Assembly: GCA_008508345.1 (NCBI GenBank)
Contig: QNGE01000133.1
Span: 86,473-150,472, forward strand
Length of the DNA stretch: 64,000 nt
DNA from: Paragonimus westermani
Lineage: Eukaryota > Platyhelminthes > Trematoda > Plagiorchiida > Troglotrematidae
Direction: 5' to 3'
The notes under the pieces are model-generated. The model was given only the letters and a program-made list of their open reading frames with translations, did not search any database and was not told the origin of the DNA. A program made the translations under genes and the position numbers. This document shows positions 22,890 to 64,000 of this stretch, piece by piece (the first letter of the stretch is position 1; the number at the start of each line of letters is the position of its first letter).

Positions 22890-22890
22890 N
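22890..22890. other. Undefined base (N): likely contig junction
   Basis: This is the only non-ACGT character in the window. It separates the palindrome's right arm end from a truncated LTR copy. Both neighbouring repeats stop at this exact point, as expected at an assembler join. Confidence 0.8.
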
Positions 22891-23352
22891 CGCTCTCTCG
22901 TTTATGAGTCATAATTCCAACCCGCAATACACCCCGGTTTCCGCTCTCACGTCGTGTGCACTTCTGACCGGTTTACATGTGTGATCGGTGCCTTCTATCA
23001 GGGGGTTTTCCGCTTGCCATTCCTCGCCTGTTTGTCCGATTTCGTTGCGCGATAGCTCGTCCGGCTGCTCGTGCTGTCCGCCATCCATCCAATGTTGGCC
23101 TTGACCGTATTCCAACATCGTGTCGAGATGTTTCTTTAAATGTTGGAAAAACCACGCCTCCAATCTGGCCGTCTGTCGTATTTCGCCTGCCCTGCCTTGC
23201 CCGTTGGTCCGATCCAGTCGAGCGATGACTCATCCGGTCGCGCACGTAGTTCTTGATTCGATCGCAGCAGGCTTTTGAACGTACCTCTCCCGCGTTGAGG
23301 TATTCGGCCGAGCGTTCGAAAACTCGCACCTCCGACCTGACAATCCACCACA
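22891..23352 (-). mobile_element. Solo-LTR-like element, copy 2, truncated at the N
   Basis: Reverse-strand copy of the 6954-7463 element, by eye over 90% identical, starting with TGTGGTGG at 23352. Its last roughly 65 bp, including AATAAA, are missing because the sequence stops inside gagagagcg at the undefined base 22890. Left of that base is the outer end of the 0.8-kb palindrome, so the truncation looks like an assembly junction and not a natural end. It has a 21-nt insertion relative to copy 1 near 23035 (part of the cGGACAAACAGGCGAGG stretch). Confidence 0.65.
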
Positions 23353-25876
23353 ATATGAGCTTCTGAATGAGACTAACGCCAACGCCTGGTGGTTGCATTT
23401 AAAAGACCTTATCCATTGTGTTCGTTGTATGTCCCAAATCGGATCACGCGAGCAGACGGAAGCGACGGACTTGTGATTCAATGTCAAACAGTCACTGTGC
23501 GAATAATAAACATCCCGATATCTGTTCTTATTTGTTTGTTTTCATAGTAAGCGATCCAATATATCAACTTCATCAGAATTTACCGAATATGTTGTACCCA
23601 GGGCCGTGCATGGATTCCACTCTGCGTGCAACACGTGTACGACGTTGTATTCTTCAACTGCGAAATCGCAGCACTTTAGTTTTCAGTCACGATCAAATTA
23701 TTGTTGTGTAACACACGTTTTTTCAAACCCCACTTAATATGTTTACGGAATTTATCGTCCCACTTTTGCCATTAACGTGAATGTCACTCACCAATTATGT
23801 GGATCTCCAATTAAGTTAAGTCCAAATTAAGCCAAGACAGATTTGTATGCGACGTGCAGGAATTGACTCATTTTGACCGATTTTTTAAATTAAAATAGTG
23901 TCGTATGGTCCATGACAGTTACTATTTCTTGTTGTTTAGTTCATATTGGAACATGACGTAGACCCATGTCACGCATCCTTACTTGTTGAAGTCCCCTATA
24001 TGGTGTTCATACCAATATTAAAATATCACTGAATGCGTATGTAGATTGCACTGACTACACGCACTTTTAAACCGTTTTGTTCAAGGCAGACCCTTCCGTT
24101 TCCTTCATCGATTACATCCAACTTCCTCAGTACACAGTGGCACAAATTCATCCTCTAACTAAGGAAGGGATAAACTTTAAAAACACCACCATCTGGTGTC
24201 CTGAATTATTTGCTTGTAATACACCTGTAGCTTGCAACCCCGGTATTTCCCTCGACATGACACAAATTAGTAGTTCATCTTTGGATCGATAACTGACTGC
24301 GGCCATAAAATGTGCCTGAAGGAAGAAGGGGACCAGGTGGGTCGCTTCTTTTCTTCCATCCCTCATTTCTACGACAAACTATTGTTTTGAAGCCGAACGT
24401 TTTAATGATCAGCGTCAACAGGTATATGTGTGACGAAAAAATACTGCTTGAGTGTCACTATATAAATCATAAGCTACTTGGATGCTCCAGTAAGTTGTCG
24501 TTAGGTGACTGAGAAATAACGACTATCAGTTGCGCGCCCGCTAATGGCGGTGCGCCTGAGTCCGACCAAGGAAGGGACAGTAATCTGGCAAACTTAGTCT
24601 GAATGCAAAGAGCGGTCACGTCGATTCGGCTGTAGATCTCACCAGAGGAAGGTATATAGCATACCAACTATGACAGGGTAGTATATGAACCTCAATAATT
24701 TTGTCATGTTTAAGTAGAAATCCTGTCTAATGGCTTAGTAGTAGTGCTTCCGCAGGACAAGTGTCCTCCAATGACCACTAACAAAGTAGTGAACAGTCTT
24801 TTCGACCTAGTTAGGTCCCACTAACTCCAATGATGTCGGTGAGTGGAACTTATGGTCCGTCAGTAAACGGCGGTTTTTTGCCCGTAAGCTGACCGACCAG
24901 CTCGGAGAAGTGACTCACGTAGCTTCCTGTAACCCAAGTAGGCACACCTCCTTAGTCTGGTGGGTAAACGTCTTGACTGCATTCCGCCTTTTATTCTTAG
25001 GCCGTGGTTCCAATTTTCCGGTGTGCGTGGTGTTGATGAGACCCAACTAGGTCGAAATGGTTGTCCACCATTTAACTAGTAATCACTGGGATCAACTGTT
25101 TGCTAAAATTTTCCTCAGCTCTCTCGGGAGCTGCAGCGGTTGTTTGCTCCTTTGCAGGCCAAGCACAAAAAGGTTGATCGATTTCAACCTACGAGCAAGA
25201 TGAAGCGGAAGAACTAAGAATAACTTGACGACAGCACTTAGGGCATATAACTGCTCATCTGTCCGCTCGCTGGTAACTTACTCAGGATTTTCACATTGTT
25301 AATACTTATTATTGTGACCGAACTGATTAAATGAATAAAAATTCAATTGCAGCCAACTCTAGTGAGAACACATTGCATACGAATGAAAAATTAAACATCG
25401 TATGATCAGTTGTGTATCAAAATATTGCCAACAAAAATGTGAATGAACGGTATGAGCCAAAATTTGAAACACAAATATGTAAAAACTAGGTTGAAACAAA
25501 AGACCGTTTCTTTTTCATGGTTGTTAATGAGCTTGATTATCACTTGCCCCGTTTCCAGCGAGAGGATCTTGATATCACGTAAAGACGCACTGTCTGAAAA
25601 GATACGGTTGGCGTGTAAACGAATATTTGAAAGCAAAAGACGGGTGTACATGCGTTTCAGGTGAACAACAAAATTGTTATGTTCTAATAAACAGTTTAAC
25701 GTAGTCATCCGGGCTTTGGGAAGAGCAGAGAGAAGCCGACGCAGCGTAGAGACACGACTTACACTCCGATCATTTTCCGGGCAAGAAGTTTCTGTAGTGA
25801 ATGAAGTAAAAGATGACCAGGGAGGGAAGAAACCATGTTACATTTCATTAAACTATCCTGATACATGATGACTGAA

Positions 25877-25906
25877 GTAGTATGTGTTTAATGGTCAAAG
25901 TTCGCT
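25877..25906 (+). repeat. Dispersed 30-bp motif, copy 1
   Basis: gtagtatgtgtttaatggtc followed by aaagttcgct. It recurs with three differences at 46303-46332. Probably the end of a low-copy repeat family; flanking similarity fades quickly. Confidence 0.45.
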
Positions 25907-26004
25907 GCAAGCGTAAGTCTGAACTCGGGAGTGTCGCTACTCATCAGGTGTGCGCACCCGGTAAACGTTGAGGTCACATCCTACGGCAGGAACAACAGAG
26001 GATG

Positions 26005-26150
26005 AAGTGTGTAGATGTTAACTGATTTGCGAGTTAATTGTGCCGCTTGTCCAGTTCGCGTTCTCAGTGTCAGCACTGACGTGCGGGCTCCATTTAGTCC
26101 GAGACCAACAACCCAACTAACTCACAAATTAGTTAACATCTACATACTTT
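26005..26150. mobile_element. MITE-like element with about 37-bp terminal inverted repeats
   Basis: The left end aagtgtgtagatgttaactg and the following atttgcgagttaattg are mirrored at the right by caactaactcacaaat and tagttaacatctacatactt, with four or five mismatches. The internal 70 bp has no coding potential. Size and structure fit a non-autonomous DNA transposon. I could not see a clear target-site duplication. Confidence 0.6.
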
Positions 26151-28262
26151 GATGTACATTATATTTATTGGACTTGTATGTTGTACGAAATCGGGTGCAG
26201 GAAAATGAAATAGATTGTGTTTACTTCTGAGACAAAAAACGGTAAGAGGTGTCCGAATGCCGGTCGTCGGGACTTGTAATTGACTGTCAAACAAAGGAAG
26301 ACAATTATTAAGGCATCGAGACTAGTAATGGTGTCACACATCCTAAAAGGTTGTACGTACCATTCTTATACTATACACGAACGATGAAACAGTATATCAT
26401 AAATTTCTGTCAAGGTCCAAAACGTGCCTGCAAATTTTGCAATGCAACAGCCAAAATATTTCTATCGTTAGTTGAGTGCTATTGCTTAGATTATCCGATA
26501 AGTGGTTGTAGGCTCTTATTGTTAGTTTTGATGAGCCTCTTGAAAACGGCTTAGTATTTCCGTTTGACCCTAGGATAGCCAAACAGTTATGCAGTAACTG
26601 CTCAACTTTGCTTGACCAATTTTACACAATAAGTCCAAAGCATCAATAAATCCTCCTTAAGGAATCAGGCTAATGTTATTTCGACTTCTGATTGCAATCG
26701 GTTGCTCAATGGTCAGCTATACCGCGTTGAATCTACCCACTTTCTAGAATGGCCAGCAAGGTATTCTGATCACTTGCATTTCGATCAGGTTTATAATTCA
26801 CATTGTTCTGTCTTGACATAGACGACCGAGTGAAGCAATACACGGGCAACAGAGAACGAGCCATATGCTTCATCCCTGCGTTTGGTGCCGCCATTCAGTG
26901 AGCGCTTATTGCAAACCTACAAAACAATCTCAAGGGAAATCAGGAATCACATGCTGTGGCTTGGTAAACAGCTGCATTCTCAACGATGGTTTGGAAAGAT
27001 CACTTCGATAGGATCATCTGGGGTGCTTGCTTCGTCCCAAAAAGGTCTGTAGGGTGTACGCTGGACTGGAAAAGAGCCCTTTTAACACCTAACTTTTTGA
27101 GTAGAAAAAGAAAGTGTTGATCACGTGGATGCTGAAAAATGACGAATATGTTGTGGTATCATTCCATGGATCCGGCCATGGTTGATTAAGAAGGTGAGTG
27201 TAACGTGACGTATAAGTTGTGAAACCCCACTATGGATGCCAATCCTTCGTTGTAAATAAATCATGAGTTGAGTTGGCCATTTTATTAGCTCGTGGTTGGT
27301 GTTAGATTGCTGGTCGATACACATAAAATCTCCTAGTTAAACGACACAGAATCCTACGTTGTCTGGACTTAGTCTACGAGGCCGGCTGCTCCTGTGTGAC
27401 ACTTTCAGGCCTTAAGTTGTCAGGGGTAGTCTATCTTTTGTGAATAAGTTGATTTTTTTGTTGTGTGCCCCATAGATACCAAAGTACTGTAAACTGAAAC
27501 ATCGTCCTGTTACCATTTGTCCGCGAAGAGACTACTGTAACGGACTATTGCATACACTATGGATTGTGAGCAACTTCATACAGTTCAAATATTCACATTG
27601 AAATCTCAATGCATTCATGAGTAACTGAGGTTAAGTTTCATCTGTGACATTTACACAAATGAAGACTTCAAAATTTCACTTTCTTGATGTAAGCGTGAAA
27701 GTGACTATTCTTTCTACAACTCGTCTTTTATGTTTGACAGATTAATTCTGTTTGGTCGGTCATGTGTGAGAACAGCAGGTGAACATTTGTCTGAAACAGT
27801 CGTTCCAAGAATATTTGTAAATGAATCCAAAATGTACTAAAAATGACAATTTGGCCATTCTGGACAATACCCTTTTCAGCCTCTTTATAGTGTAACCAGT
27901 TCGATAAAACGCAGTGTTGAAATTAAATAGGGTTCCTGCCCTAAAAATCAACACAAAAAGCCCACCTTAACCCCTTAATCGGAATGAGCGTTCTAAGTAA
28001 GGTAGTATTCTCTCACTTATAAGCAGATATGGTATGACACAGCACGCTATCACAACTAATCCACCACGGATAGCGGAAGCGTTAAACTCAAATATACTCT
28101 AGGTTATGGACTAAATAAGCAAATGACAACTATTTTAAGAAACTATTCTAACGCACCAACACACTTCTCCGCAAGTTGGATGGCGAAACAGAATTTTCGA
28201 AACCAAAAAAGGTTATCATTTTTAACTCTAGAATATCACGTAGGAAGCACGTTTGGACTCAC

Positions 28263-63196
<34,934 letters not shown>

Positions 63197-64000
63197 CTAA
63201 AAGATCTGAAGGGTTAGAAATGCAACTGTCTCTAGTAAGGTATACACGAAGTATTATTAATATCCTCCTATGTTAAGCAATAGCCTACCAGCGTTAAGTG
63301 TACCCAAGACGAGCTCTCCTCAGCCCGGATTGTTTGTCAGAAGTCACTTCATCACTAAGACCTTATCCAAGCAAACTCAACCTTAGTAATGTTCTGCTGA
63401 ACGGCACACATTCATCACAAGTGAGAATGTTTCGACAAATATCTTTTACACAAGTTTCAAGACCTGCACATCCACACGCCAACAACGCGGTAAAAGACTA
63501 CCAAGGAAGCCGCCAATTCCCAGAAAATATTGTGTGCCAAAAACTAACACAGTACACTTGTGTGTGACCTCCATAGTTGGCACGGTCATGAGCCACTTCG
63601 TCCTTCAACCCTTGTGGCAAAACTCTGGCACCCCACCTACGCGCCTCAACGCTCACATGCCTACATCCCGCCTACGCGCATCACTGCACTGTCCGCTCCA
63701 ACATTTGGTCCGCCTTTGATTTGACCTTCTGATTGGTCACAAACCCTTCAAATATGATCTGGTTTGTGATCGTGTTGTCTTCGGATTGAGTGACACAAAG
63801 CAACTCTGTCCGGATGCCAGTCTTCTCTCTGTGATCATGTCTTAGCCTCGGGTGGTTGGGTTGGCCGCGAAGTCTCGAACTAGTCGTGCATATTCCGTAG
63901 TCCGTTGTTCGTTACCGTTGACTATCGTTCCGTTATACGTCGTTCCACTGACCGTTATTCCGTTATCCGTTTACGTGCTCGTAAGACATTGGACAGGTTA
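63197..64000. other. Right-edge non-coding sequence
   Basis: Presumably the intron upstream of the 35-bp micro-exon. From about 63570 the base composition becomes C-rich and the segment ends in the cgttcc repeat, which suggests a transposon fragment. No ferlin exon was recognised. Confidence 0.45.
63889..63982. repeat. cgttcc/ccgtta short tandem repeat
   Basis: About eight imperfect units of 8-16 bp containing CCGTT or CGTTCC (for example ccgttgttcgttaccgttga, ctatcgttccgttatacgtc). It may be the edge of a larger repeat that continues past the window. Confidence 0.6.

Larger units (their letters stand above)
23353..28262. other. Region downstream of the gene A anchor exon
   Basis: 4.9 kb that should contain the short last exon, 3' untranslated region and polyadenylation site of gene A. 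Acceptor-like sites near 27.77, 27.84 and 27.94 kb (minus strand) each give a different tail, so none is called. The MITE-like element (26005-26150) and the 30-bp dispersed motif are the only other features. Confidence 0.5.

Noticed and set aside
22973..23398. 141-codon minus-strand open frame, and similar frames at 6950-7315 and 29137-29580
   Set aside because: They overlap in several phases within the CpG-rich LTR-like element, and the three copies do not preserve one common frame; no gag or pol motif.
27923..27940. Last exon of gene A ending in a five-residue tail after the acceptor at 27941
   Set aside because: The acceptor is good, but at least two other nearby acceptors (about 27.84 and 27.77 kb) also give open tails. 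No polyadenylation signal or conserved tail motif singles one out.

Overview
This is animal DNA with large introns. About 42% of the bases are G or C by eye, coding exons are small and separated by 0.1-6 kb introns, and tRNA-headed SINEs and LTR fragments are scattered throughout. The style of the two ferlin genes, their intron sizes and the repeat families suggest a flatworm, probably a digenean trematode. That is an inference; no marker in the window fixes the species.

Every confidently recognised coding exon is on the minus strand and encodes ferlin, the multi-C2 tail-anchored membrane-fusion and repair family (dysferlin, myoferlin, Fer-1). I placed exon borders by finding AG/GT splice sites whose reading phases agree from exon to exon and whose joined peptide follows the dysferlin/myoferlin order. 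Gene A (63196 down to 28263) has 17 phase-compatible exons, about 1,179 codons. They cover the DysF block, C2D, C2E, C2F and the C-terminal membrane anchor. Its 5' third lies beyond the right edge, and its short last exon was not pinned down. Gene B (13292 down to 517) has six phase-compatible exons (333 codons). They cover a Ser/Pro/Lys-rich linker, C2B and the start of C2C, and the gene then runs off the left edge. The C-terminus of A is therefore followed by the N-terminal half of B. This means either tandem ferlin paralogues or a scaffold order error that split one gene.

Layout: 1-13.3 kb, gene B with a solo-LTR-like element and a degenerate SINE pair in its introns. 13.3-22.1 kb, no recognised gene, one unassigned two-exon candidate near 18.1-18.4 kb and a CpG-rich patch near 20.2 kb. 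22.087-22.889 kb, a near-perfect 0.8-kb palindrome ending exactly at the only N (22890), which also truncates an LTR copy. 23.4-28.3 kb, a small MITE-like element and the unlocated 3' end of gene A. 28.3-63.2 kb, gene A, whose 6-kb intron before the membrane-anchor exon holds an LTR copy, a zinc-finger relic and an inverted SINE pair. 63.2-64 kb, non-coding, ending in a short tandem repeat.

I found no operon, CRISPR array, rRNA or intact tRNA, and nothing I would call a new molecular system. The items most worth following up are the A/B ferlin arrangement with the N-linked palindrome, an in-frame 72-bp cassette-exon candidate, the inverted SINE pair beside the anchor exon, and the unassigned candidate gene at 18 kb.
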